DNA of 64,000 nucleotides from Thraustochytrium sp. TN22 (GCA_013306675.1 JABLUY010000053.1:1-64000), one strand, 5' to 3'. Shown: positions 37,782 through 48,151, numbered from the stretch's first letter. Numbers and translations: made by a program. Notes: generated by a model from the letters alone, not told the origin.

Positions 37782-39581
37782 GACGCGCGCGTGCTGGGCG
37801 ATCAGTCTTCGATCTTTGATTCGAAGACCTGCCTCCTGCGCCGCGGCGCTGCCAAGCTGCGTGCATCACTGCATAGCCCTGACTCGGACTCAGAGCCAAC
37901 TAGCCGTTGCTCATCGTGCGACCGGCGGTCATTGCATTCCGCGAGTCGTGGTGACGGCGGCGGTGTGTGGGCCTGGCAGCCTGCGCCAGCCTGTTCCGGG
38001 TCCGTCCTACTACTAGTAGGCTACAAGCCCGCGCCGCGCCGGCGGGCGGCCGCCGCGGGTCACGTTGAGCGCGTGCCTGCCAGCCAGCCGGAGCTGAGCC
38101 CTTGCCTTCGCGCCGGCCTCCTCCTGGCCGAGCAGGCAGCCTCGAGTAACGCATCGAGCCGCACGGCCAGCCGGCTAATCAAGTGATACGCTCGCTCGCT
38201 CGCACGGCCGTCGGCTTCGAGTACTAACTTACGTCAGCCAAGCAGCGGCTTGCAGGTAGACGAAGCTCGTGGCGTCACCGTCATAGCCGTGGCCGGTCGG
38301 AGAGAGGCAGCCGACGCGGAGGCCGGCTAGCCATAGAGTCTTGACCCTGCAGGACGCGGCGGCCCGCCCCGCCCCGGGTGCAAGGTGCCAGTCATGCGGC
38401 GAAACGCGCCTGCACAAACAAAAGTGCAGTGGGGCTGCAAGTGAGTGAGCACATACACAATAGCGGCCAGAAGCAGCGAAACGAGTCCCCTGGCCGCTCC
38501 TCGCCCGCCGGCAGCTGACGATGCTCTGCACTGCAGTGTCTCGCGGCGCTCCTTCCAATCCAGGCTGTTGTCTTCCCTCGTCTCGTCCTGGTCGCCGTCC
38601 GAGTCGCTGCGCTCCTAGCCTTCACTGTCAACTTGAAGTTCGCGCCACCCGGCCGTGACGATGCTGAGACCGTTATGCGACGGCTCGAGCCACGTGCGGG
38701 TCCGCCGAACCCCGCAGTTCGACGCGGGTCCTGCCCACGCGCCACCTCGCCGTTCACGAAGCCGAGCCGCCTTCAACGAACGCAAGCAACGCCTGGCTGC
38801 ACGCGCGGCTTTCCCTGTCAAGTCGGCCTCGGCCGCCCTGCGCCGCCGCGCCGCTCGCCCCGAGTCGCTCGCCCGCTCGCCGGCCACGCCGAGCTCGGCG
38901 GGTAACCGCGGCCAGCTTGGCTTCCTTCACTCGCTCAGCCCCGGACACGCCCACTTCGCCAACTCCTGGGCCGCCCCCCCTCCTGGCCCTGCTCGCGCCG
39001 CGCGCGCGGGCGCGGGTGCACGGCGCGGCCCTTGCCGGCCGGTACCTCCCACTTGCGGCGCGCGCGCGCGCCAGTGGCGCCAGTCGCGCCCAGAGTCCCA
39101 CGCTGCCCATGCACGCGCGCGCGCCTAGCCGACTCGGGCGCCACTTGCGCGCGCCGCGCAAGTCGCGCAAACGCGCACGCAAAGGCGGCGGCGCGCGTAT
39201 AACCCACTTGCGCCGCGCGCGTGGCGCCTCGGAGCCCCTCGCCCTCTTGCACCTGGCTGGCGCGCGTAATTCAAATTCAAGCATTCAAACAAACACCCAA
39301 AGCCGCCTCGGGCCCGAGCGCGGGCGGCGGCGGCGCGCGCGGCGCGGCGCGGCGCGGCGCGGCGCGCGGGAGGGAGGGAGGCCGCGGCCGGGCGCACTCG
39401 CCGGCCCAGGCGGCCTGGGCCGGCTCGCCGGGCGCTGGCTGGCTGGCTGCAGAGTGCAGGCGATCGAGCGAAGGCACGCGCGCGGCTGCGCGAGCGAGCA
39501 AGCCGGAGCCGAGCTCGAGGCTCGGCGCGGAGCGCCGCTCGCTGGCGGGCGCGACGGGCGCGGCGGCGGAGCAGAGCCGCG
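37782..39581. other. Divergent spacer between the UPF0193-like and metalloprotease genes
   Basis: No gene is supported on either strand. From about 38.98 kb it is rich in GCGC alternation, and a GCGCGTATAAC at about 39195 could be a TATA-like element. GGCGC and GGAGG repeats at about 39325-39385 lead to the ATG at 39582. Confidence 0.45.
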
Positions 39582-42500
39582 ATGCGCGGCGCGGAGGCGC
39601 TGGCGGCGCTGCTGGTGCTGCTGCTGACGGCGACCGCGGGCAGCGGCGAGGCGCCGGCAGTGCCTTTGTGGGCGCCGCTGCAGGGCGATGCACTCGAGGC
39701 GGTGCACAGCGTGGCGTGGAAGAACCGCAGGCTGCAGGCGACCTCCGGGAAGATCACGCGCAAGCTGTACCTGAGCTTGAATGTGAGCACCCTGGTGACG
39801 CTCGCGAACACGTCCGAGACGAACCAGATGCCCGTGCGCCTCACGCTGCCGGACGGCGATGAGACCGACTGCATCATGGAACCCTCGATGGTTCTGCCCG
39901 AGAGGCTACAGATCAAGTACCCGACGGTGCGCGCGTGGAGCGGTGCCTGCGAGAAGTCTGTGGAGGCTCACATCAACGTCGAGACGGACCGCGCCGACAG
40001 CCTTAGCGCCACGGTGCGGACCAAGAACGGCGATATGTACTACGTGGACCCCACGTCCAATGAGACCGGCACTTACATCATGTACAATTCGCGCGAGGCC
40101 CGCGCTTACGCGTCGGCCGACGCTGTGCTGGCCACGCCTGACGAGAGCGCTGTCGCCGCGGCGACGTCCGCGCGGCCCACGGACGAGGTTGACGGCGACA
40201 ACGCGACGAGCAGCGAAGGCTTCTCGTGCTATGTCAACAGCAGCACGCCCATCACACAGCCCTCCGAGGAGGATTTTGATGACTACCACAGCCACTCGAC
40301 TGTGACCAATGCCTCGGCGCTGGACGAGCCGGATGAGGGCGCCGGCGAGCGCCGCCGACGTCGCCTCGCGGACACCACCTCGCAGGGCTACATCTTTCGC
40401 ATGGCGCTCGTGGCCAACCCGAACTACTCCAATTACCAGGGCAATACCATCGAGGCCGTGCTCAGCAGCTTTGTCACGCTCATGGCGCGCGTGAACGGCA
40501 TCTACTCGCGCGAGCTCGGCGTCTACTTCCGCCTCATCGATCGCGTCGACGAGCTCATCTGCCTCTCTGGCACGGACGACAACGGCAACGCCTACTGCAC
40601 AGCAGATCTGCCCAATAACTCTTCGCTCCTCGACAAGAATCGCGCCTTTATTGAGGCGCAGGGTATCAGCTCGGACGACTATGACATCGGCCACGGCGTG
40701 TCCACGGGCTCGGGCGGCGTCGCCGCTTACCCTTCGCTCTGCTACACGTACGAGAAGACGCGCGGCACCACGGGCATCCGCGCGCCCGTTGGCGACGCCT
40801 TTGCGGTGGACTATTTCGCGCATGAGGTCGGCCACCAGCTGCTCGGGGGCCACAGTTTCCGCGACTGTGGCGATAATGTTATGACGATCAGCGCTGTCGA
40901 GCCCGGCTCCGGCGCTACCATCATGGGCTATGCTGGCATCTGCGGCAGCTCCAAGAACCTTCAGTCTAATTCGGACCCCATCTTCCACCCGGTCAACCTT
41001 CAGCAGATGCGCGACTTTCTCGAGGAGCGTGTCATCGATAGCTCCAGCTGCGGCGAGGTCATCACCACGGACCAAGTGCGCCCGGTCGTTGCCGTGCCTT
41101 CGGACACCTGCGTGGTACCGGTCGGCAACGCCTTCCAGCTGCGCGGCGCCGCCTCGAACGACGCCGCCGAGGACGCATGGTATTCGTGGGGCCGCTCCGA
41201 CACGGGCAAGCAGAGCTACACCTCCACCACGCTCGGCGACTTTCGCTCCTACATGCCCATCCGCTCCAAGTCCCGCTTCTTCCCCAACATGTTCTTCGTC
41301 GTCAACTCCAAGCAGCCGCTCTATGAGCACCTGCCCAAGACCGACATGGAAATGACCTTTCGCTTCACGGCGCGCCGCGAGTTTCACGCCACGCAGCTGC
41401 AGACCGGTTTTTCCAAGGACCTCATTGGCGACTTTGGCTTTGCTGACGTGGGCGTTTCCTTCACTACGAGCGTCACCAAGTTCGCCCTCACCGGCACCGA
41501 CGTGCTCACCGCGGGCCTCGAGCCCGGGACCGAGCACAATTTTACCTGGGATGTCGGCACGACGGATTCGCTCACCTCCAAGGTGCAGATCCTCATCGCC
41601 ATTGACGAGCTCGTCTCGGCCAACTCCGACTACGACTATGCCACCGACACGGTCGACCTTGACTGGTGGATTCTCGGCACCGTCGACAACACTGGCTCCG
41701 CGGTGCTCTCCATTCCCTTCATGGAGAACAACACTGAGCTTACCGTGCACTACATGCTGCGCTCCGCCGACTCCGACGAGGACATGGACGGCGACCTCGG
41801 CTGCTTCTTCTTTGATGTCGTTCCCAACGCCAAGCTTCTGGCGCGCGAGACCACCGACCCCATTGTCAACGGAGGGATCTTTGGCAATGTGCTCGTCTCT
41901 ACCTATGCGCCGACCGCGCCTACCACAGAGCTCACCTTCATTAGCACCCTTTCGCCAACGACCAAGGGCCAGACCCCAACCCTGACCGCGCCCACACCCG
42001 AGCCGACCGCCTTGAGTGGCGCGTCTGGCGACTCTTCTTCCTCCCAGGGCTCGGGCTCTTCAGAGGAGGGTGCTTCGGTGCCCACCTGGGCACTTGGCGC
42101 CGGTGCCGGTGGCATCTTACTGGGCGGCATCGCCGTGATTGCCGTCACCTGCTATATTCGTGACAAGCGCCGATTTCAAAGCGAGGCTATGGCGCGCCGC
42201 TCCAGCTCTGTGGCGCACGACGACTACCTGCCCGCCACGCCGCCCAAGCCGCCCAAGCCGCCGGCCAACAACTTTATTCGGGCCAGCCTCGCTCGCTTTG
42301 GCACCAGCGGCATGTCCGCGACCAGCAAGGGACCCTCGACGATGGAGCTCGCGGCTGCTCACATGGTTGACCCTTTTACCGGTCAAGAGGAGGATCCTTC
42401 TGCTTACCGCTATGGCGCTGCTGCGCCCTCCTACCAATCGAGCTATAACCACCACCAGCAGCAGCAGCAGCAGCAGCAAGCATGGCAGCAGCAACAGCAG

Positions 42501-43478
42501 CAACAACAGTACTACCTTCAGCAGCAGCAGCAGCAGCAGCAGCGCGAGCAGGCGAGGCAGCCGTGGCGCCTGTCCAGGTTGCGCCAGCAGACGAGCTTCA
42601 ACGCGGAGCCGGAGCCCTCGCGTGCGCCCAAGCTGCGCCAGCAGACGAGTTTCAACGCGGAGCCGGAGCCCGCGCCCTCTCGGCGGCACCCGTTGCGCGG
42701 CGGGCCCAGTTTTGACTTTGTCCCGCACCAGCGTCCGCTCTATGAGGATGAACAGCGCGGTCACCACGAGCAGGAGGACGAGGAGGAGGAGCACGTGCAC
42801 CCGCCGCCGCCGCCGCCGCCTGCACCGGAGGCCGGCCCGCGCCGACCCGTGATCGACCTGAGTCGCTTCTCCTTCAGGCGCGGCACCAATAACAATGCCG
42901 CACAGGCGCCGCCGCCGCCGCCGCCTTGGGTGCGTCGCCGCCAGGAACAGCAACACCAGCAGCGGGATGACAACGACGACGAGGAGGAGGAGGATGTGCA
43001 GCAGCAGCGGCAGCAGGACGAGGGTCCGGCCTGGTTGCGGCAGCAACTGCGCAGGGCGGAGCGTGAGGCGCCTCGCGAGGCGCCACGGCAGCCTCAGCCC
43101 CCGCCTTGGGTGCTGGAACGGCAGCGGCAGCAGCAGCGGGCAGAGCAGGAGGAAGATGAGCAGCAACGGCCGGCGCCTTGGCAGGCCAAGCCGAGCAACG
43201 CAATGCGTCAGAGCTGGCGCGACGTTGCAAATCGGCTCAACCCGCTGCGCAGCGCGCAGCATCTGCAGCAGCAGCAGCAGCAGCGGGACCTGCAACGGTC
43301 GCCGTCTCCGGCGTGGCCGCCGCAGCAGTCGTCCGGTGGCGACAGGCTGCAGCGCACGGGCTCTGGCAACGCCGAGCGAAATGCTTGGGCGCGCAGCCGA
43401 TGGCCCGGCGCCGAGCGCACGCCGTCGGGCGGCGCCGAGCGCAATGCTTGGGCGCGCCAGAAGTGGCCGCACAAGTAA
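39582..43478 (+). CDS. Membrane-anchored zinc metalloprotease (reprolysin-like) with long repetitive cytoplasmic tail
   Basis: 1298 residues. A signal peptide covers residues 1-20 (Leu/Ala/Val core). It is followed by a propeptide-like region ending in a basic site at 257-261 (five Arg), where furin-type cleavage could free the enzyme. The catalytic domain has the zinc motif HEVGHQLLGGH at 414-424 (His414, Glu415, His418, His424) and a following IMGYAG Met-turn. This places it among metzincins near the M12B/reprolysin-like group. A beta-rich region and a Pro-Thr stalk lead to one transmembrane helix at about 836-858, then a basic stop-transfer RDKRR. The ~440-residue tail is Gln-, Pro- and Arg-rich. 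It holds two copies of LRQQTSFNAEPEP (about 42580-42670), several PP-W-V/L repeats and two copies of ERNAWAR at the end. Substrates are unknown. Confidence 0.88.
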   Translation: MRGAEALAALLVLLLTATAGSGEAPAVPLWAPLQGDALEAVHSVAWKNRRLQATSGKITRKLYLSLNVSTLVTLANTSETNQMPVRLTLPDGDETDCIMEPSMVLPERLQIKYPTVRAWSGACEKSVEAHINVETDRADSLSATVRTKNGDMYYVDPTSNETGTYIMYNSREARAYASADAVLATPDESAVAAATSARPTDEVDGDNATSSEGFSCYVNSSTPITQPSEEDFDDYHSHSTVTNASALDEPDEGAGERRRRRLADTTSQGYIFRMALVANPNYSNYQGNTIEAVLSSFVTLMARVNGIYSRELGVYFRLIDRVDELICLSGTDDNGNAYCTADLPNNSSLLDKNRAFIEAQGISSDDYDIGHGVSTGSGGVAAYPSLCYTYEKTRGTTGIRAPVGDAFAVDYFAHEVGHQLLGGHSFRDCGDNVMTISAVEPGSGATIMGYAGICGSSKNLQSNSDPIFHPVNLQQMRDFLEERVIDSSSCGEVITTDQVRPVVAVPSDTCVVPVGNAFQLRGAASNDAAEDAWYSWGRSDTGKQSYTSTTLGDFRSYMPIRSKSRFFPNMFFVVNSKQPLYEHLPKTDMEMTFRFTARREFHATQLQTGFSKDLIGDFGFADVGVSFTTSVTKFALTGTDVLTAGLEPGTEHNFTWDVGTTDSLTSKVQILIAIDELVSANSDYDYATDTVDLDWWILGTVDNTGSAVLSIPFMENNTELTVHYMLRSADSDEDMDGDLGCFFFDVVPNAKLLARETTDPIVNGGIFGNVLVSTYAPTAPTTELTFISTLSPTTKGQTPTLTAPTPEPTALSGASGDSSSSQGSGSSEEGASVPTWALGAGAGGILLGGIAVIAVTCYIRDKRRFQSEAMARRSSSVAHDDYLPATPPKPPKPPANNFIRASLARFGTSGMSATSKGPSTMELAAAHMVDPFTGQEEDPSAYRYGAAAPSYQSSYNHHQQQQQQQQAWQQQQQQQQYYLQQQQQQQQREQARQPWRLSRLRQQTSFNAEPEPSRAPKLRQQTSFNAEPEPAPSRRHPLRGGPSFDFVPHQRPLYEDEQRGHHEQEDEEEEHVHPPPPPPPAPEAGPRRPVIDLSRFSFRRGTNNNAAQAPPPPPPWVRRRQEQQHQQRDDNDDEEEEDVQQQRQQDEGPAWLRQQLRRAEREAPREAPRQPQPPPWVLERQRQQQRAEQEEDEQQRPAPWQAKPSNAMRQSWRDVANRLNPLRSAQHLQQQQQQRDLQRSPSPAWPPQQSSGGDRLQRTGSGNAERNAWARSRWPGAERTPSGGAERNAWARQKWPHK
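42456..42545 (+). repeat. (CAG)n/(CAA)n runs in the metalloprotease tail
   Basis: Three closely spaced glutamine runs, with another at about 43265-43285. Confidence 0.9.
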
Positions 43479-43805
43479 AAGAATGGTTCGGCGGGCATGA
43501 TGTACAATGCGCGCTGTCTGCGCAAACGCAAACGCTATCGCGGCGACAGCGACAGCGACGACCAATTTCAGTGGATCCTTTCCCGAAATCCGTGCGAAGT
43601 GCCACGCACTCACTGTCAGTGCAGTAACAGATAGATGACCCTGATGGTCCGGCCTCCAGCAGGCAGGTCGCGGACACCTTCTATTTTACCTAGCTTATGG
43701 CGTAATCTCTTTGTATGTAGAGCATGCCCGTCTTGCTTTCGGTCTGTGCTGTCATTCTTGTTTCGTCTCGACTTGTCTGTGTCTCTTGGTTCTTTCCCTC
43801 TCACT
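43479..43805. other. Convergent 3' spacer
   Basis: 3' flanks of the metalloprotease and ICMT genes. It is lower in GC, and nothing else is seen. Confidence 0.5.
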
Positions 43806-44672
43806 TCAGCGGTGCTCCAGGCGTGCCGAGAGAAAGGGGATGCCAATGGGTGTGCGTCGGCGGTACGCGGGGTACTCGTCGGGGAAGAACTGCATGAGGC
43901 GATCCTCCTCGTATGGGATGCGCGCAGAGAAGAAGCTCCATGCTGCCGCCACATAGGCCACAAGGCAAATCGGGTTGCCCAGCAGGAGCTGCGTGCCAAC
44001 GCTCCACCAGAACCAGCCCGCATACGACGGGTGCCGCGAGAACGCGTACAGGCCCGTGGTGACGAGGCGGTGCGACTTGGACTTTTGTGTCTGGATCACG
44101 TGGGTGAAGTTGCTGCCGGCCTGCACCATGGCGCCCGAACGGAAGCCCTGGCCCACGAGCACGAGCGCCAGCCCGACTAGCGCAAACAGGTGCACCGGCG
44201 TGCTCGTCTTGAGCGACGGCACGAGCGCCGCCTCGAGCCAGAATTCGACCCAGGATGCCACCATGGCGATCTGGTACGCGCGGCTCTGGTTGAGCAGGAA
44301 GCTATCCCACGACAGCAGCGGCGCGTTGTAGCGCGCCGTCAGCAGAAACTCCGCCATGTGATAGCCGCAGAGCGCCACGAAGTAGGTGGACCACATCTTG
44401 GCCAGCGTCGCCGCGGCCGAGCCGCCGCGCGTCGAGAAGATCAGCACCGCCAGGTGCGCCGCGACCAAGCCGCCCAGCGCGAACGCCGTTACCGCGACGC
44501 GGCCCAGCCCCACAGGCGACGTGAACTGCAGCGCCCCACGCGCCTCCTGCGCGTCGCACAGCGCGTCCACCATGATGAGATGCTCCTCGCGCGGCCGCAC
44601 CGCGCCGCGGTGCAGCTCGATGCGGACGTTGTCGCCCACGAACTCGTCGCCATCTTCGCCCACCTCGTGCAT
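43806..44672 (-). CDS. ICMT: Protein-S-isoprenylcysteine O-methyltransferase (ICMT/STE14)
   Basis: 288 residues. The enzyme methylates the C-terminal prenylcysteine of CAAX proteins such as Ras-like GTPases, using S-adenosylmethionine, in the ER membrane. Several hydrophobic helices precede the diagnostic C-terminal block: an HRLVTTGLYAFSRHPSYAGW segment (the family's RHPxYxGW), a helix pair, then an acidic EE-D-R-L motif and a late EYPAYRRR. Length and order match ICMT. The ~30 residue hydrophilic N-terminus is acidic. The start is the ATG at 44670-44672, the only one giving a full first helix. Confidence 0.93.
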   Translation of the reverse strand: MHEVGEDGDEFVGDNVRIELHRGAVRPREEHLIMVDALCDAQEARGALQFTSPVGLGRVAVTAFALGGLVAAHLAVLIFSTRGGSAAATLAKMWSTYFVALCGYHMAEFLLTARYNAPLLSWDSFLLNQSRAYQIAMVASWVEFWLEAALVPSLKTSTPVHLFALVGLALVLVGQGFRSGAMVQAGSNFTHVIQTQKSKSHRLVTTGLYAFSRHPSYAGWFWWSVGTQLLLGNPICLVAYVAAAWSFFSARIPYEEDRLMQFFPDEYPAYRRRTPIGIPFLSARLEHR

Positions 44673-45413
44673 GGCGCGCGTGCTCGCTGCGCCGCGGCCT
44701 GCGGCTCGCGGCTAGCAGGCAGCCGCGCCCGAGCCCTGAGTGCCCGCCCGCGCGCCGCCCTCGCGCTTCGCTGCCGGCGGATTGGCGCCTCGGAGCAGAC
44801 GGAAGCAGACTTGGCGGCGCCGAGGCGGCGATTCGCAAAGTCGCCATCGACGAGTCGCCTTCCTACCCACCCACGCACACACCCAACCCGGCCCCCGCCC
44901 GGGGCGGGGGCCACTGGCACGGACAGCAATGCATTACAAACACAGGAACAGCTCCAGGCACGAAACCAGCTCAAGCCTTTCTACAGAATGCTGGAGATCT
45001 ACGACAGAGAGCGCAGCCAGGGTAGACTTGCACGTGGAGGATGATCGCAAGTTCATCTCGCATCTCGCTCGGTCCATCAACAAATCATCCCCCTGCCCCT
45101 TTCCTCGTTCGCTCCGAGTCGCTTGCTTGCTGCAGAGCGCAGCGGCCGCGCCCTCTCGGATTGACACGGACACACGTGTCGTGGAGAATTGCAGTGACCG
45201 GAATGCGAGATGAATCGAGACCGCTCGCACCAAGCGGGCAACCGGCCGAGCAGGCTGGGCTAGCAGGCCTAATGCCGTGGTAGCCTCTGCCTACTTTTGC
45301 TTCAGCGGGTTGCGAATGCGATGGAGTCCTGAGGCCTCTCTTTCTACGAGCATCGCTTGTCGTGACCTCGTCGCCATGTCTCGATCACACGCCTCCATCA
45401 CCGCGCGGGGTGA
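44673..45413. other. Spacer upstream of ICMT
   Basis: It contains the ICMT 5' leader and the 3' flank of the sulfotransferase-like gene. No gene is supported. Confidence 0.5.
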
Positions 45414-46226
45414 TCACCTTGATACGGAAGGAGAGGCGCCGGGCGAGGCGCCCAAGGAGGAGGTAGTACCACCGTGGGTGAAGAGACCCGAAGCCGGCGC
45501 TCCGGGCAAGGCGGCGTCCACAAGCCGCAGCAGGCAATAGGCGACGAGGCCGCTGGCCACCACCACACCGGCAGCCTGAAGGGAGAAACCCACCAGAACC
45601 TGGTTGCGAATCTCGCGGAACTCGTCCTTGTAGGCGGAGACGTTCTGGTTGGCATGCGGAAAGGGCGCCTCGGGCGCCGGCATGCCCAAAAAGTAGCACA
45701 ACGGCGCCCAGCCGTCGCGTACACTATACTCGAGCAGCTGGCCCCGTGGCACGAGGCGGCGCACGCGCTCGTTGTGCTCGCGCAGACGCAAGCGGTACAG
45801 GTACGGCACGAAGAGCTCCGAGCCCATGGAGAACTTCTCCGAGGCGTCGGCAACCTCGAGGATGCGGCCAAAGTCGCTGGAAAAGTACGCCAGCCACCGA
45901 TAACTGGCCTCCACCTCCTTCTGTCGGCGGTACGACTCGAGCCAGTCGTCCTCATCTCGCGTCAACAAAATGACCTTTGCCTTGGGGAAGACGTCCAGCA
46001 GCTGCTCCCAAAAGTAGAACCCGGGCCCGTCGGTGATAGCGTCCACGCCGTGGAACATGCTGCGAAAGTCGGGCTCCACGCCCTCCACGAGCACCTCGTA
46101 CCACTCATCCTGCAGCACGCTCACCTGCTCCGTCGCGTCGTACACCACGTACCCGAGCTGCCGCAGCGCGGCCGCCAGCGACGTCGTCCCCGTCTTGGGC
46201 GGGCCCGCCACAATGATCTGCACCAT
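45414..46226 (-). CDS. Sulfotransferase-like P-loop protein with C-terminal membrane anchor
   Basis: 270 residues. The fold resembles the sulfotransferase-4 type family. It has a 5'-phosphosulfate-binding P-loop GPPKTGTTSL near residue 8 and a strand followed by TRDEDDWLESY, the position of the 3'-phosphate-binding Arg/Ser. An early LRQLGY-V-VYD segment is typical of this group. Members of the group are poorly characterised and some may not transfer sulfate. A hydrophobic stretch of about 25 residues (from QVLVGFSLQ onward) near the C-terminus could anchor it in a membrane. A Ser/Gly/Pro tail follows. It is divergent from EMG1. The start is the ATG directly before the first beta strand, as usual in the family. 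Confidence 0.8.
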   Translation of the reverse strand: MVQIIVAGPPKTGTTSLAAALRQLGYVVYDATEQVSVLQDEWYEVLVEGVEPDFRSMFHGVDAITDGPGFYFWEQLLDVFPKAKVILLTRDEDDWLESYRRQKEVEASYRWLAYFSSDFGRILEVADASEKFSMGSELFVPYLYRLRLREHNERVRRLVPRGQLLEYSVRDGWAPLCYFLGMPAPEAPFPHANQNVSAYKDEFREIRNQVLVGFSLQAAGVVVASGLVAYCLLRLVDAALPGAPASGLFTHGGTTSSLGASPGASPSVSR

Positions 46227-47077
46227 GCTGCTGTCGCGCCACGCGAGCCCACGCTCACCTCAGTCAGCCGCAGCTCGCAAGGCCACCGGCACGCGGCAGC
46301 CGCAGCGGCCGTCGACGGCGACGACCAGCAGCAACAACAACGCAGCTAGTTGAACTTACTTGAACGACACACCAACAACGAGGACGACAACGAGGACGAG
46401 GACGAGGACGAGCAGCAGACCCGTGCCCGCCGCGAGGCGCAAGCTCCCACGCCGCCCGCCGCCGCCGCCCGAGCCGCGGACGCGCCGCCTGCGGCGCCCC
46501 GCGCGCCGCCGCCGCCGCCGCCCGCCGCCGCACCCGCCGCCGCACCCGCCGCGCCGCGCCGCTGCGCGCGCGCGCAAGGCTTGGGGTTCTAGCGCGCGCC
46601 GGCAGCGCCTGCGTCGCAGGGTCGCCCCGCGACGTCAGCGCCGGCCGGGCATCCCGCGCCGCCGGCGCGCCGGCCGCCGGCCGGGCGGGGCGCGGGCGGC
46701 GGCGGCGGCGGCGCGGCGCAGCAGGGCGGCAGGGCGGCGCGGCGCCGCGGCGGCGGGCGCGCGCGCGCGCGGGCGGCGCGGCGCGGCGCGGCGCGCGGAA
46801 CCCGGCTGAGCCCGTGCCGCGCTTGGGCCGGACTTTCCGGCGGTTGGGCCAGCGGCCGCGCGGCCGTTTCGCGCGCGGCGGTTGAGGGACCGCGACCGAG
46901 CGTCCCGCGCGCTGGAGTGGGTGGCTGCCTCGCGGCAAGCGCGATTCCGCGGCGGGCGGCGGCGCGGGCGTGGCGGCGGGCGCGCGGCGGGCGGGGAGGC
47001 GGGCGCCGGCGCGACCGCGGAGCGACCGCGGAGCGACCACGGAGCGACCCGGAGCGAACGAGGCTGGAGGAGGGCTC
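46227..47077. promoter_or_regulatory. Divergent, very GC-rich promoter region between the sulfotransferase-like gene and EMG1
   Basis: 851 bases separate the start codons. The middle (46.43-46.80 kb) consists of GCC, GCGC and GGC runs. A GGAGCGACC-type repeat of about four imperfect copies lies just before the EMG1 ATG (about 47018-47060). Confidence 0.5.
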
Positions 47078-47977
47078 ATGGCGGGCAAGAAGATGACCGG
47101 CAAGCGCAAGGCGCCCGAGGAGAGCGCGAGCAAGAAGAAGGAGGAGCTCGAGGCGCAGGAGGAGAGCAGTGAGGAGGAAGTGGAGGAAGAGCAGGAGGAG
47201 GAGGAGGTGGAGGAGGATTCCGGCGCCAAGGACGACGACGATGACGAGGACGACGACGAGGACGACGACGAGGACGAGGACGATGACGAGGACGACGACG
47301 ACGACGAGGAGGAGGAGGCGCCGGCAGCTAAGCGCGCCAAGGGCGAGAACGTGCGCAAGGTGATCGTCATCATTGACGATGCCACGCTGGAGCCGGTGCG
47401 TACGTCCAAGGGCAGCTACGAGCTGCTCAACTGCGACGACCACCTGGGCCTGCACAAGAAGCTCAAAAAGGAGCCTGCGCGCTCGCGCCCGGACATTACG
47501 CACCAAATGCTGCTGGCGCTGCTGGACAGCCCGCTCAACAAGGCCGGCCACCTCAAGATCTACATCCGCACCTGCCAGAACGTGCTCATCGAGGTCTCTG
47601 AGACCCTGCGCGTGCCGCGCACCTTCAAGCGCTTTGCCGGCCTCATGGTGCAGCTGCTGCACAAGATGAAGATTCGCGCCGTCGACGGCAACAAGGCGCT
47701 GCTCAAGGTCATCAAGAATCCCATCACAAAGCATCTCCCGCCGGATGCGCGTATTTTTGGCATGTCCGTCACTGGTACGCTGGTCAACGTGCACGACTTT
47801 GTGCCTGCGCTCACGGACGACCGTCCATATGTCTTCATCTTTGGTGGCTTTGCGCACGGCCACATTGAGGCCGACTACGCCGAGGCCATGATCTCCGTCT
47901 CCGAGTACCCGCTCTCGGGCGCCTGTGCCGTGGGTCGTCTCCTTGGCGCCTTTGAGCACAAATGGAGCATCATTTGA
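47078..47977 (+). CDS. EMG1: EMG1/NEP1, 18S rRNA pseudouridine N1-methyltransferase
   Basis: 299 residues. EMG1 is a SPOUT-class methyltransferase that modifies a hypermodified pseudouridine of 18S rRNA and is needed for small-subunit assembly in the nucleolus. Family blocks are clear: YELLNCDDH, the RPDITHQMLLALLDSPLNKAG helix, NVLIEVSETLRVPRTF, a GLMVQLLHKMKIRA segment, LLKVIKNPIT, FIFGGFAHGHIEADYAEAM, and an SEYPLSG...FE ending. The N-terminal ~85 residues are an exceptionally acidic Asp/Glu run (47150-47325) absent from the short yeast and archaeal proteins. The start is the ATG at 47078, and the GC-rich upstream frame is not coding-like. Confidence 0.96.
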   Translation: MAGKKMTGKRKAPEESASKKKEELEAQEESSEEEVEEEQEEEEVEEDSGAKDDDDDEDDDEDDDEDEDDDEDDDDDEEEEAPAAKRAKGENVRKVIVIIDDATLEPVRTSKGSYELLNCDDHLGLHKKLKKEPARSRPDITHQMLLALLDSPLNKAGHLKIYIRTCQNVLIEVSETLRVPRTFKRFAGLMVQLLHKMKIRAVDGNKALLKVIKNPITKHLPPDARIFGMSVTGTLVNVHDFVPALTDDRPYVFIFGGFAHGHIEADYAEAMISVSEYPLSGACAVGRLLGAFEHKWSII

Positions 47978-48151
47978 TTCGAGCGCCGCGGCAGCAAGCC
48001 TTCTTTTTGTGGCAAGCTCATGTAACTTTCTTCTTCTTCTTCTTCTTCTTCATGTTCAAAACTTTCTTCTCCATCACGGTCGCTCCGACTCCAGTGCTGC
48101 AACGAGTGCTCAAATCTCATGCACAAACAAGTCACGCCAGGTCACACCAGG
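47978..48151. other. Short convergent spacer with (TTC)n run
   Basis: A TTC repeat at about 48028-48051 lies between the convergent EMG1 and HECT genes. Confidence 0.6.

Noticed and set aside
39906-41750. 614-codon minus-strand frame
   Set aside because: It is antisense to the metalloprotease catalytic region; no recognisable domain.
42117-43613. 498-codon minus-strand frame
   Set aside because: Leu-rich mirror of the Gln-rich metalloprotease tail.
46589-47959. 456-codon minus-strand frame
   Set aside because: It is antisense to EMG1, which is certain.
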